Positions 6,862 through 15,880 of a DNA stretch of 64,000 nt are shown in pieces. The DNA lies in NCBI GenBank assembly GCA_964645585.1, contig CAZYAN010000019.1:3698-67697 (forward strand), given 5' to 3'. Source of the DNA: DATGSL01 sp964645585. Its GTDB lineage: Bacteria > Verrucomicrobiota > Verrucomicrobiia > Opitutales > T3Sed10-336. The translations under genes were made by a program, and so were the position numbers. The notes beneath the pieces are model-generated. The model had not been told where the DNA came from, did no database searches, and worked only from the letters and a program-made list of their open reading frames with translations. The number at the start of each line of letters is the position of its first letter. Within the stretch, counting starts at the first letter, position 1.

Positions 6862-9800
6862 AACGCGGGCCGGGGGCGCGGTATCTTAGCCTGCTCCTGC
6901 CGCTGCCGCGCCGCACGCCGGGCGTCGGCCTTTTCACATGGCTTGTGCTTTCGCTCGCCGCGGCCGGAATCGCGTCCGCGGCCTTGCCGTTTCACGATCC
7001 CTTTAACGATGCGACCGCCGTTGGAGGGAGTGCGTATACACCTGGTGCGCCGCTGGCCGCACAGGCGAGGGACGGGAACGCATGGGTCAGTATCGGGAGC
7101 AACAACCTGACGGACGTCGAGCCCGTGATTGTCGAGGAACGGCTCGTGTATCCGGGTCTGCCGGGCGGGGAAGGCAACAGTGTCTCTTTTGCGGGCAGCG
7201 CGGGAAAAAGCGCGCGGCTCAATTTGAATGCCGCGGTGACGGCCGGTCGCGCCTATTATTCATTTCTACTGAAGATTTCGGATCTCTCGACCGTTCCTTC
7301 GGAACCCTCGGACAATTACATTGCCTGCTTCAGCGACAATCCCGCGCCGCAGGCAAATCTGCTCGCGCGGGCTGGAGCCAAGCTCGTGACCCGTCGATCC
7401 GGCGCTGGATTTGTTCTCGGAATCGGCAAATCGGTCACTCCGTCTGATTTCGTTTACGGCACCGACGTTTACAGCGAGAACGACGTCTTGTTTGTTGTCG
7501 CTTCGTACGAGTGGACCGCTGACGGCACGGTTGCCCGGCTGTGGGTCAATCCGCCGGCCGCGAGTTTTGGCAATGCCGCGCCGCCGCCGCCGGCGATCGC
7601 CTGTCAGACGGGAACGCAACGGGATCTGAACGCGGCGGGCGTTCGGGCATTTGTTCTGTCCTGCCAAAATCCAAACGCGCCGTCGGGACTCGTTGCCGAC
7701 CTGCGCATCGGAACGAGCTGGAGTCAGGTGACCGGACAACCGGCCGACGGCCGTCCGAACATTGTTTTCATTTTGTGCGATGATCTTGGGTACGGCGATG
7801 TCGGGATCCTGTTCCAGAACGGGCGGGCTCCCGGCCAGCCGCGGTTGAGAACTCCCGAACTCGATACGCTGGCGGAAAACGGGATTCAGTTGCGGCGGCA
7901 TTACTGTCCCGCGCCGATTTGCGCGCCGTCCCGGGCTTCGCTGCTGCTCGGCGTTCATCAAGGCCACGCCAACGTTCGCGATCGACAGTGGCGCACCGAG
8001 ATCGAAGACAATCACACGATCGCCACGATGCTGAAAGAGGCGGGATACGCGACGGCGGCGATCGGCAAGTGGGGACTTCCCGGCGAAGGAACGGGGCCGC
8101 ACGACTGGCCGTCGTATCCGACCCGGCGCGGGTTTGATTACTTTTTTGGATACGCGTATCACGCGGAAGGACACGAACATTATCCGAAGGAAGGACCGTA
8201 CCGCGGGGAAAAGGACCTGTGGGACGGTGCCGCAAACATCACGGCCGGCCTCGACAAGTGTTACACGACCGACTTGTTCACGGCGCGAGCGAAGAAGTGG
8301 ATCGTCGATCACAAGGCCGCGGGATCCGGTCAGCCGTTTTTCCTCTATCTGGCATTTGACACGCCGCATTCGGTTTATGAGCTGCCGACGCAAGCCTATC
8401 CGCCAGGCGGTGGCATGCATGGCGGACTGCAATGGACGGGGACGCCCGGCGCGATGATCAATACGGCCAGCGGGACGATCGATTCATTCGTCCATCCGGA
8501 GTTCGCGGAAAAAGATTGGCCGGAGGTTTTCAAGCGATTTGCAACGAGCGTTCGGCGGATTGATGAAGCGGTGGCGGATTTGCAGCAACTTCTTGTGGAC
8601 CTCGGAATCCATGAAAATACGCTGGTCGTATTCACGTCCGACAACGGTCCGACCAATGAGGACGCCCTGGGACTGCCGGTTCCGTATGCGACGAATTTTT
8701 TCGACGGATTCGGGCCGTTTGACGGCATCAAAGGGGACGTCTTGGAAGGCGGAATCCGGGTGCCGGCATTCGCTTGGTGGCCGGGCCGGATTCCCGCCGG
8801 GGCTATCAGTGAGTTTCCCTCGCAGTTCCACGACTGGATGCCGACGTTTGCGGCACTGGCTGGCGTGCCAGCGCCGGCCCGCGCGGACGGCGTTTCGCTC
8901 CTTCCGACGCTGTTTGGAGAAGGGTCGCAGCGCGAAGGGGAGGTGTATGTCGAGTTTTCGACGCCGAATCGGACCCCGAATTTCGCGGAGTTTGAGGACG
9001 GGCGCCGGCGCCGGATGCGCGGTCAAATGCAAACGATCCTTTTGGATGGGTATCAAGGAATTCGATACGACGTCAGTTCACATGCCGATGACTTTGAGAT
9101 TTACGATGTCGCCAGCGATCCGAAGCAGACGGTGAACTTGGCGTCCAACCCCGCTTTTGGCGAATTGCAGCAGCGGATGAAAGATCGGGTTTTGCGGATC
9201 CGTCGGCCGGATCCGGGCGCACCGCGTCCCTGGGACGATGAAGCGACGCCGGCCGCGCCCGCCGGGTGGTCGGCGCCCGGTGTTGTCTGGCGCGCCGCCG
9301 CCGGAGCTTTCCCCTGGACGTCGCTCCTTGACGGCTTGACCCCGGATCAGACAGGGGTGGCCGAGAGACCGGGTCCGGAGGTTTTTGCCGAAGAGACGCA
9401 TGCCGCGATCCTCTTCGAGGGACGGTTTTCCGTGCCGGTGGAAGGGGATTACACCTTTTACCTCCGGGCGGATTCCGGGGCGCTTTTGCGAATTCACGAG
9501 GCGACGGTGATCGACGCGGATTTCGGGTACGTGAGCGGAAGCGAAGTTTCTGGAAGCATCCGGCTGGAGGCGGGACCGCATCCTTTCCGTCTGCATTACA
9601 CACGCGGGAGCTTGGGGACTCCGGAGCTCGAATTGCAGTGGAGCGGACCCGGGTTTGCGAAGCAGCCAGTCCCGGAGAGCGCCTTTCGGCGCGAAGCGCC
9701 GGTGCCGAAGGTGATGCTCGGGAGAAACGGAGAGACGATTTTTGTCAATTGGGACGGCGACGGGATTCTTCAGTCAGCACCGGCCGCAGCGGGACCTTAC

Positions 9801-9896
9801 ACGGATATTCCGGGGGCGACGAGTCCTCACCCCGTCGCGGCGGGAGCGGCGGATCGACTATTTTTTCGCCTGCGGATGGAGGGGCTGGGCGATTGA
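6858..9896 (+). CDS. Multidomain secreted sulfatase with N-terminal beta region and PA14 domain
   Basis: A 1012-residue exported protein, about twice the normal sulfatase length. After the signal peptide comes a beta-rich, lectin-like region (about 35-300). The sulfatase domain starts at FILCDDLGYGDVG and carries the formylglycine motif CAPSRASLL with Cys355. A PA14-like domain follows (about 805-945, with FEGRFSVPVEGDYTFYLRADSGA), a fold that commonly binds sugars. The last 55 residues match a small module shared by other secreted proteins here (ending LFFRLRM). The GTG start is chosen because it overlaps the TGA of the previous gene (GTGA) and follows AGAAGGGA, indicating translational coupling. 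Confidence 0.87.
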   Translation: MKRGPGARYLSLLLPLPRRTPGVGLFTWLVLSLAAAGIASAALPFHDPFNDATAVGGSAYTPGAPLAAQARDGNAWVSIGSNNLTDVEPVIVEERLVYPGLPGGEGNSVSFAGSAGKSARLNLNAAVTAGRAYYSFLLKISDLSTVPSEPSDNYIACFSDNPAPQANLLARAGAKLVTRRSGAGFVLGIGKSVTPSDFVYGTDVYSENDVLFVVASYEWTADGTVARLWVNPPAASFGNAAPPPPAIACQTGTQRDLNAAGVRAFVLSCQNPNAPSGLVADLRIGTSWSQVTGQPADGRPNIVFILCDDLGYGDVGILFQNGRAPGQPRLRTPELDTLAENGIQLRRHYCPAPICAPSRASLLLGVHQGHANVRDRQWRTEIEDNHTIATMLKEAGYATAAIGKWGLPGEGTGPHDWPSYPTRRGFDYFFGYAYHAEGHEHYPKEGPYRGEKDLWDGAANITAGLDKCYTTDLFTARAKKWIVDHKAAGSGQPFFLYLAFDTPHSVYELPTQAYPPGGGMHGGLQWTGTPGAMINTASGTIDSFVHPEFAEKDWPEVFKRFATSVRRIDEAVADLQQLLVDLGIHENTLVVFTSDNGPTNEDALGLPVPYATNFFDGFGPFDGIKGDVLEGGIRVPAFAWWPGRIPAGAISEFPSQFHDWMPTFAALAGVPAPARADGVSLLPTLFGEGSQREGEVYVEFSTPNRTPNFAEFEDGRRRRMRGQMQTILLDGYQGIRYDVSSHADDFEIYDVASDPKQTVNLASNPAFGELQQRMKDRVLRIRRPDPGAPRPWDDEATPAAPAGWSAPGVVWRAAAGAFPWTSLLDGLTPDQTGVAERPGPEVFAEETHAAILFEGRFSVPVEGDYTFYLRADSGALLRIHEATVIDADFGYVSGSEVSGSIRLEAGPHPFRLHYTRGSLGTPELELQWSGPGFAKQPVPESAFRREAPVPKVMLGRNGETIFVNWDGDGILQSAPAAAGPYTDIPGATSPHPVAAGAADRLFFRLRMEGLGD

Positions 9897-9916
9897 ACAG
9901 GAGGAATCAAAATAGA

Positions 9917-10003
9917 ATGAAACTCGCGGCAAAGGGGAAAGAGCAGGCAGGTGCCTCAGCGTCTTGGAACGGCGCTGAAGTCCCCGCTCTTACAGCTCAC
10001 TGA
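9917..10003 (+). CDS. Possible 28-residue small ORF with strong ribosome-binding site
   Basis: AGGAGG (9899-9904) stands 12 bases upstream of an ATG opening a 28-codon frame that starts MKLAAKGKEQAGAS. It ends 16 bases before the glycosidase start, which has no good Shine-Dalgarno of its own. It could be a leader peptide coupling translation, or a chance frame. No homology is recognised. Confidence 0.3.
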   Translation: MKLAAKGKEQAGASASWNGAEVPALTAH

Positions 10004-10019
10004 CTGCAAGCGGAAACGA

Positions 10020-11924
10020 ATGATGATCCAAAGCACAACGGTTAACGGTTGGAATGGCGGGCGCGGGTTGGTTTTGGCTTTATTGGTTGGTCTGTGCGGC
10101 TTGCCGACCCTTCACGCCGCTCCTTCTCGCGAACTTCCCCGGCCGCTGCCGTCGCGTCCGGGTAACGTTTTTCTGAGTGGAGACGATATCGTGGTTCAAG
10201 CGACTCCTGGAGATTCGGAGCGATGGCGGGTTGTTGATTACGAGAACAAAGTGGTTGCGGCCGGCGAGCTTGAAGGGGACCGGGCGGCAATCGGTCCATT
10301 GCCGGTCGGATGGTATCGCCTTGTGCGCGGAGGCGAGGGGACCAACCGGAATCGGGTATTTTTTGCTGTTCTCGATCCCTTGCGCGCGCCGACTCCCGCG
10401 AGTTCGCCGATCAGCATGGATGTCGCAATGGCGTGGCTTGTGTCCGGAGATCGACAAGAGGCGGTGGCCAATCTTTGCGCGCTGGCCGGTTTCAACTGGG
10501 TGCGGGACCGGCTGATGTGGCAAACGCTCGAGCCTGAACGGGGGCGATTCGAGACGGAGGAGACCGGGTACGACCGTGCGATAGACGTCCAGACACGGGC
10601 CGGACTAAATGTCTTGCAGGTGAGTCATATCGCCCCTCCCTGGACAGGGGCCGCCGCGTCGCGTTTTCCGCCGGATTTGCGCGACGTGTATCGCTTCTGG
10701 CGAGAAACGGCGGAGCGCTGGAAAGGGAAAGTCGGCGCGTTTGAACCGTGGAATGAGGCGGATATCGCCGTCTTTGGCGGACATACCGGAAGCGAGATGG
10801 CGACGCTGCAAAAGGCCGCCTATTTGGGATTAAAAGATGGCAATCCGGGTGTCATCGCCTGTCTGAACGTCTTTGCGATCCGGCGGGCGTCGACGCTTGA
10901 GGATTTCAACCGGAACAAGGCGTGGCCATACTTTGACACCTACAATCTGCACCATTACGAAGCCTTGGACGAGTACGCGAGCCTTTACGCGGATCATCGG
11001 GCGGTATCGGCCGGGCGGCCGATGTGGGTGACGGAAGGCAGCATTCGGGTTCGGTGGCAGGACGAGGAATTGAAAGAACTCACCAATCTCGACCTTCGCC
11101 GCCAGAGCGAACGCCTTTTGAAAACGTACGCACTGGCGCTTCATGAAGGCGTGGAAAACTTTTTTTATTTTGTCCTCCCGCACTACACCGAGCACCGGCT
11201 CCAGTACGGATTGCTGCGCTCCGACCTGACTCCGCGTCCTGGATTTGTTGCCGCCGCGGCGGTCGGCCGCCTGCTGGCGGATGCGAAGCCGCTGGGGCGG
11301 GTTGATTCCCCGGACCCGGACTTGCACGGCTACCTTTTCGCGACGAAAACCGATGGCGAGGACTCGGAGGTGCTTGTACTTTGGTCGTCGCGGAAAACGA
11401 TCATGCCGCTGCCTGAGCCCCCGCGGGCGATCTTTGATCACCTCGGGCGGGAGCGCGCGGTGACGAGCCATCAGGTGGAAGTGAATAACGCGCCGCTCTA
11501 CGCGGTGCTCGAGCGGAACGCGCGCCCTCCGCTGGTTCCGCCGCCGGAACCCCCAGCGCGTTTGCCGGCCGAGCCGGCGCGGGTGGTGATTCAAGCCCTG
11601 CTGCCGAAGGAAGAGACTGTGCTCCAGGAGTCGGCGTACTTCATGGAACCGGGCGGCGGAAAAAACATCCCGCTTTATTTGTATAATTTTGGAAATACAC
11701 CCGCTCGCGGGCGGCTTGAAGTGACGCCTCCGGCGGCCTGGGAGGCCGCTCTCGAATCCCAAGTCGAGCTTGCGCCGGGAGAACGGCGGGAACTCAGCCT
11801 GGCGCTCAGGGATCCGGGCGAGTCTGAATGGAGCGAGGCGATTGTTCGGATCTCGGGCGATTTCGGCGATGCCGGCGAGGCCGTGCTTTCCTTTCGCCTT
11901 GTGCCGGTCCGGCCCGCGGAGTGA
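10020..11924 (+). CDS. Secreted TIM-barrel glycoside hydrolase (GH5/GH39-like)
   Basis: A 634-residue exported protein with a signal peptide ending near LHAAPS and a beta-sandwich-like N-terminal region. A TIM-barrel resembling clan GH-A enzymes follows. The likely acid/base is in FEPWNEAD (Glu near 244). The likely nucleophile is in WVTEGS (Glu near 337). A C-terminal beta domain of NEW1/NPCBM-associated style ends the protein (FGNTPARGRLEV, LAPGERREL). The exact GH family is uncertain. It sits between sulfatases, so it probably cuts the backbone of a sulfated polysaccharide. ATG at 10020 is one of two adjacent ATGs and has only a weak ribosome-binding site, so coupling to the small ORF just upstream is possible. 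Confidence 0.75.
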   Translation: MMIQSTTVNGWNGGRGLVLALLVGLCGLPTLHAAPSRELPRPLPSRPGNVFLSGDDIVVQATPGDSERWRVVDYENKVVAAGELEGDRAAIGPLPVGWYRLVRGGEGTNRNRVFFAVLDPLRAPTPASSPISMDVAMAWLVSGDRQEAVANLCALAGFNWVRDRLMWQTLEPERGRFETEETGYDRAIDVQTRAGLNVLQVSHIAPPWTGAAASRFPPDLRDVYRFWRETAERWKGKVGAFEPWNEADIAVFGGHTGSEMATLQKAAYLGLKDGNPGVIACLNVFAIRRASTLEDFNRNKAWPYFDTYNLHHYEALDEYASLYADHRAVSAGRPMWVTEGSIRVRWQDEELKELTNLDLRRQSERLLKTYALALHEGVENFFYFVLPHYTEHRLQYGLLRSDLTPRPGFVAAAAVGRLLADAKPLGRVDSPDPDLHGYLFATKTDGEDSEVLVLWSSRKTIMPLPEPPRAIFDHLGRERAVTSHQVEVNNAPLYAVLERNARPPLVPPPEPPARLPAEPARVVIQALLPKEETVLQESAYFMEPGGGKNIPLYLYNFGNTPARGRLEVTPPAAWEAALESQVELAPGERRELSLALRDPGESEWSEAIVRISGDFGDAGEAVLSFRLVPVRPAE

Positions 11925-11947
11925 ACCAGGAAGGATGAACTCTAACG

Positions 11948-13510
11948 ATGATCTTCAGCAACGGAAACAACAGGAACACGAACGGGCCGGCGCTAGTCAT
12001 TACGCGGCTGGCGGTGCCGCTGCTTGCCGGGTTTGTCTGGGCTGTGCCGGCATTTTCGCTGGGTGGGGAAGCAGGGCATACTCGGCTGAATGTGCTGTTT
12101 ATCGCGGTCGACGATCTGCGTCCCGAGCTCGGCTGTTACGGAGCTCCGGCTGTTTTGACGCCGAATATCGACCGGCTGGCCGAAACCGGATTGCTGTTCA
12201 ATCGCGCGTATTGCCAGCAGGCGTTCTGCAGTCCTTCCCGCGCGTCCCTGCTGACCGGCCGCCGGCCCGACACGACGCGGGTGTATGACTTGATGACCGA
12301 CTTTCGAGCGGCGCTGCCGGACGTGGCGACCCTTCCGCAGTATTTCAACCGGCACGGTTATCACAGCCAGGGGATGGGAAAGATTTTTCACAACAAACAA
12401 GATGATGCCGCTTCGTGGAGTGTGCCGCATTGGGACGCGCAGACGGAGAATCCGATCTACGGCCCGGAAGGCCGGCGCGCCGCCAGACAGCGGCGAATGA
12501 ACGCGCGCGCCCAGGGAAAACCGTGGAGATGGGAGGACGGCGTAAAGGGCCCGGCGTGGGAGGCCCCGGATGTGCCGGACAACGCGCTCCCGGACGGGAT
12601 CACAACCGACCGCGCGATCGCGGTTTTGGGCGAGATGCGGGAGCGGCCGTTTTTCCTCGCGGTCGGTTATCACAAGCCGCATTTGCCGTTCGTCGCGCCA
12701 AAGAAGTATTGGGATTTGTATTCAGAGAGCGAATTCGAACTCGCGGACAATTCGGGACTGGGCAAGGACGTCCCTCTCGCGGCGATGAACGACTGGGAGA
12801 CGGAGCTCCGCGGTTATATCGGGATACCGGAAGAGGGCACGATTCAAGAGGCGGCGGCGAGGAAGCTGGTTCAGGGCTATCACGCGGCCGTCAGTTATGT
12901 GGATGCGCAAGTCGGCCGATTACTGGACGCGCTCGACCGCCTTGGATTACGGGAGAACACGATCGTCTTGCTGTGGGGCGACCACGGCTGGCATTTTGGC
13001 GACCATGGACTTTGGGGGAAGAACACGAATTTCGAGAACGCCACCCGAGTGCCGATGATCGTTTCGGTCCCGGGCCGGGCGGCGGGAGTCAAGACCGACG
13101 CGCTTGTCGAGCTTGTGGACATTTATCCGACGCTTGTGGAACTCTGCGGACTGCCGGAACCGGCGGGTTTGGAGGGAGTCAGTTTCGGGCCGCTGCTGGA
13201 CGATCCCGGCCGGCCGTGGAAAAAGGCGGTGTTCAGCCAGCAGCCGCGTGAAATTCCGGACAAAGGAGCAGGGATGGGTCGCACGATTCGCACCGCGCGA
13301 TATCGTTATACAGAATGGGTGGTGCCCAACACGGATTATTACGAACGGGAACTGTATGATTACGACAAAGATCCATCCGAAATGGAAAACCTCGTTGCGA
13401 AGCCGGAGTACGCCGCGATCGCCGCGGAGCTTGCGGCGCGGCTGCGCGCCGGGTGGAAACACGCGCTGCCAGCGGACCCCGCCGCGCGGCACGCCTCGGA
13501 ACTCCACTAG
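11948..13510 (+). CDS. Secreted sulfatase, iduronate-2-sulfatase type
   Basis: A 520-residue sulfatase with an N-terminal signal segment (about 15-40). The metal motif AVDDLRPELGCYG is at about 53-65, and the formylglycine motif is CSPSRASLLTG with Cys94. The RPDTTRVYD that follows, and the later GYHKPHLPFVAP, are typical of the iduronate-2-sulfatase-like group (SulfAtlas S1_7 style). The second metal motif is LLWGDHGWHFGDHG. It is the last gene of the sulfatase/glycosidase operon, 23 bases after the glycosidase, with AGGAAGGA upstream. In bacteria this class acts on several 2-O-sulfated sugars, so the name gives only the fold and motif class. Confidence 0.88.
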   Translation: MIFSNGNNRNTNGPALVITRLAVPLLAGFVWAVPAFSLGGEAGHTRLNVLFIAVDDLRPELGCYGAPAVLTPNIDRLAETGLLFNRAYCQQAFCSPSRASLLTGRRPDTTRVYDLMTDFRAALPDVATLPQYFNRHGYHSQGMGKIFHNKQDDAASWSVPHWDAQTENPIYGPEGRRAARQRRMNARAQGKPWRWEDGVKGPAWEAPDVPDNALPDGITTDRAIAVLGEMRERPFFLAVGYHKPHLPFVAPKKYWDLYSESEFELADNSGLGKDVPLAAMNDWETELRGYIGIPEEGTIQEAAARKLVQGYHAAVSYVDAQVGRLLDALDRLGLRENTIVLLWGDHGWHFGDHGLWGKNTNFENATRVPMIVSVPGRAAGVKTDALVELVDIYPTLVELCGLPEPAGLEGVSFGPLLDDPGRPWKKAVFSQQPREIPDKGAGMGRTIRTARYRYTEWVVPNTDYYERELYDYDKDPSEMENLVAKPEYAAIAAELAARLRAGWKHALPADPAARHASELH

Positions 13511-13548
13511 CCCGGGACCTGATCCAAGTTCTCCATTGACCCGCGGCC

Positions 13549-14682
13549 ATGAACTTTGCACAAACGATTGTGTCTACAAAAAAAACGGAAAAGACGAGCC
13601 GGAAGCCTGCCCATTCGGGTGCGGCCCCCGCGGGCAAGGCCCGTTCAGGACGACCGCGGGCGACGCTGCAATGCCTCGCGGAGAAGTCGGGCGTTTCGGT
13701 GACCATTGTGTCGCGAGTGCTCAGCGGTCAGGCGGCGCGTTATCGAATCAGCAAAAAGACTGAGGAAAATGTCCGCAAGATCGCGCGGGACCTGCGATTT
13801 GTTCCTAACCAGCTCGCGCGCGGGCTGCGGCTGAAAAAGACTTTTACCATTGGACTGGTCATCCCCGACGTTTCCAATCCATTCTTTGCCGGCATCGCGC
13901 GTCAAGTGGAACTTGGAGCGCGCAAGGAGGGATATTCGGTGATCCTGTGTGACAGCCAAGATCGCACGGAGGAAGAGATGAAGACGATCCGGCTGTTGCA
14001 GAGCCGCAATGTCGAGGGGATTGTGCTTTGCCCTGTCGGCCAGTCGGGCGAGCACCTGGCCGAGTTTGTCGATGGCGAGCTTCCCCTCGTGCTGGTTGAC
14101 CGGTTTTTTCCGGACATCCCTCTTCCTTACGTTGGTTCCGACAATGTCGCCGGCGCGAGGCAGGCGACGGAGCTTCTGCTTGCGAACGGACACCGCCGAA
14201 TCGCCTGTCTTCAGGGGATGCACGGAACATCGCCGAACGAACAGCGGATACAAGGCTACAAAGAGGCGCTGGCCGGCCACGGTATTTCGTTCGATGAAAA
14301 ACTGGTTGTGGGCGATGCCTTTACCGAGCAGAGCGGGTACTTGGAGACGAAATTGCTGCTTCGCTCGAATCGGGATGTGACGGCGATTCTCGCGTTCAGC
14401 AACCTGAATGCTCTCGGGGCGATACGTGCGCTCGCCGATGACGGCCGCCGCATCCCGGACGATATGTCGATCATCTCGTTCGACGATCCGCCCTACGCAC
14501 CTTACCTTGCGACCCCGATGACCTGTGTTCCCCAGGCATTCTCTGAAATGGGGGAAGTCGCCGTAAAACTCCTTTTCGACCAGATTCAATCTCCGTCGAG
14601 CCGCAGTAAAGAAGGCATCCTGCTGCCGGCCGGTCTGATTGAACGGAAGTCGGTAAAAAAACTGGAAGCCGCACAATCATGA
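13549..14682 (+). CDS. LacI-family transcriptional regulator
   Basis: A 377-residue repressor with a long N-terminal extension. The LacI helix-turn-helix is at about 38-95 (CLAEKSGVSVTIVSRVL, KTEENVRKIARDLRFVPNQLARGL). A periplasmic-binding-protein-like effector domain follows (IGLVIPDVSNPFFAGI to the C-terminus), as expected for a sugar-responsive regulator. Its stop overlaps the ATG of the sugar kinase (ATGA). It is the best candidate to bind the TGGCGCAA-N4-TTGCGCCA palindromes near 15.7 and 21.2 kb. TTGACC at 13536-13541 and a small palindrome CACAA-N4-TTGTG at 13559-13572, inside the first codons, are possible own-promoter elements. GTG at 13570 is an alternative start. Confidence 0.88.
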   Translation: MNFAQTIVSTKKTEKTSRKPAHSGAAPAGKARSGRPRATLQCLAEKSGVSVTIVSRVLSGQAARYRISKKTEENVRKIARDLRFVPNQLARGLRLKKTFTIGLVIPDVSNPFFAGIARQVELGARKEGYSVILCDSQDRTEEEMKTIRLLQSRNVEGIVLCPVGQSGEHLAEFVDGELPLVLVDRFFPDIPLPYVGSDNVAGARQATELLLANGHRRIACLQGMHGTSPNEQRIQGYKEALAGHGISFDEKLVVGDAFTEQSGYLETKLLLRSNRDVTAILAFSNLNALGAIRALADDGRRIPDDMSIISFDDPPYAPYLATPMTCVPQAFSEMGEVAVKLLFDQIQSPSSRSKEGILLPAGLIERKSVKKLEAAQS

Positions 14683-15668
14683 GCGCCGGTATCTCCGCCC
14701 CATCAAACAGCTCTCGCCGGCCGCGAATCTTGGTCGTCGGAAGCGCTAACACCGATATGGTCATCAAGGTCGATCGGCTCCCAAAACCGGGCGAGACCGT
14801 TCTTGGCGGGCGGTTTGCCAGCGCGTCCGGCGGAAAGGGCGCCAATCAAGCCGTCAGTGCCGCGCGCGCCGGCGGAGCCGTAACGCTGATCGGCCGTGTC
14901 GGCAAAGACGCCTTCGGAGACAAGCTGCTGGCCGGGTTGGAAGCGGATGCCGTCGATGTCGACTACGTGGTCCGGGATCCGAACGCGCCGTCCGGCGCCG
15001 CATTGATCTTCGTCGACCGGAACGGCGAGAACAGCATCGCGGTCGCGTCCGGGGCAAACGACAATCTTGCGCCTGTCGACCTTCATGAAGCGAAGGATGC
15101 GTTTCGTCGCGCGGAGATCGTTGTTCTGCAATTGGAAACCCCGCTGAGCACGGTGGAGGCGGCCGTCCGGATCGCTGCCGAGGCGGGGGTTCCGATCCTG
15201 CTGAATCCGGCGCCGGCGCGCCCGCTTCCCCCGGAGTTGTTGAAGAAAATTTATTTGCTGACGCCGAATGAAAGCGAAGCAAAGCTGCTGACGGGGCTGC
15301 CGGTAGGTGATTCCGCCGAAGCGGAGCGGGCTGCCGAAGCTGTGCTGGAGCGCGGCGTCAAGAACGTGATTCTCACGCTCGGCGCCCGCGGCGCCTATGT
15401 CGCGGGCGGAGACATTCGCCGCTGGATCTCTCCCTTTAAAGTGGCCGCGCTCGACGCGACCGCCGCGGGAGATGTGTTTAATGGAACGCTCGCAGTTGCC
15501 CTTGCGGAGGGAAAAGACCTGATTGACGCGGCGGAATTTGCGACCGCCGCCGCCGCGATTGCCGTCACTCGTCTCGGTGCCCAGACATCGATTCCCAGCC
15601 GGGAGGAGATCGAGACCATGCTGCAAACGGGAAAGATCGAGCGGACCCTGACCGGCCGCGCGCCGTAA
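14679..15668 (+). CDS. rbsK: PfkB-family sugar kinase, ribokinase-like
   Basis: A 329-residue cytoplasmic kinase predicted to phosphorylate a pentose such as ribose at O5. PfkB signatures are visible: the N-terminal glycine-rich substrate region ASGGKGANQAV (about 48-58), NPAPARPLP, LTPNESEA, the ATP-site TLGARGA, and the C-terminal catalytic DATAAGDVFNG with its Asp base. It is translationally coupled to the LacI gene (ATGA overlap). An Rbs-type importer is encoded 5.5 kb downstream under an apparently shared operator. Ribokinase is the best fit, but other PfkB sugar kinases are possible. Confidence 0.82.
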   Translation: MSAGISAPSNSSRRPRILVVGSANTDMVIKVDRLPKPGETVLGGRFASASGGKGANQAVSAARAGGAVTLIGRVGKDAFGDKLLAGLEADAVDVDYVVRDPNAPSGAALIFVDRNGENSIAVASGANDNLAPVDLHEAKDAFRRAEIVVLQLETPLSTVEAAVRIAAEAGVPILLNPAPARPLPPELLKKIYLLTPNESEAKLLTGLPVGDSAEAERAAEAVLERGVKNVILTLGARGAYVAGGDIRRWISPFKVAALDATAAGDVFNGTLAVALAEGKDLIDAAEFATAAAAIAVTRLGAQTSIPSREEIETMLQTGKIERTLTGRAP

Positions 15669-15701
15669 CGCAAGAATACCCTGATGGTTAAAACTTTTTC
15701 A

Positions 15702-15738
15702 TTGACCTCTTTACCCGATGGCGCAATTGTTTGCGCCA
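15702..15738 (+). promoter_or_regulatory. Promoter with TGGCGCAA palindromic operator (site 1)
   Basis: TTGACC (15702-15707) is a good -35 hexamer. Exactly 11 bases later comes TGGCGCAATTGTTTGCGCCA (15719-15738), an 8-bp perfect inverted repeat with a 4-base centre covering the -10 region. The same arrangement recurs at 21161-21197. It probably drives the FGE-like gene cluster and is repressed by the adjacent LacI protein. Confidence 0.7.
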
Positions 15739-15880
15739 ATACACCGGAAATTCGAAAGATCCGGTTCGCCGTTTCATGCGAGGGGTTAGCAAGGCCAGCC
15801 GCTCCTCCCGCCTGTTCCGCGGTGACGTCCGGAGTTCGGAAGACGCTTATTCGCAGGAGAACCCAAACAAAATCAGAGCA

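Noticed and set aside
13645..15626. Minus-strand frames of 343 and 307 codons opposite the LacI and kinase genes
   Set aside because: Shadows of coding genes with clear motifs on the plus strand.
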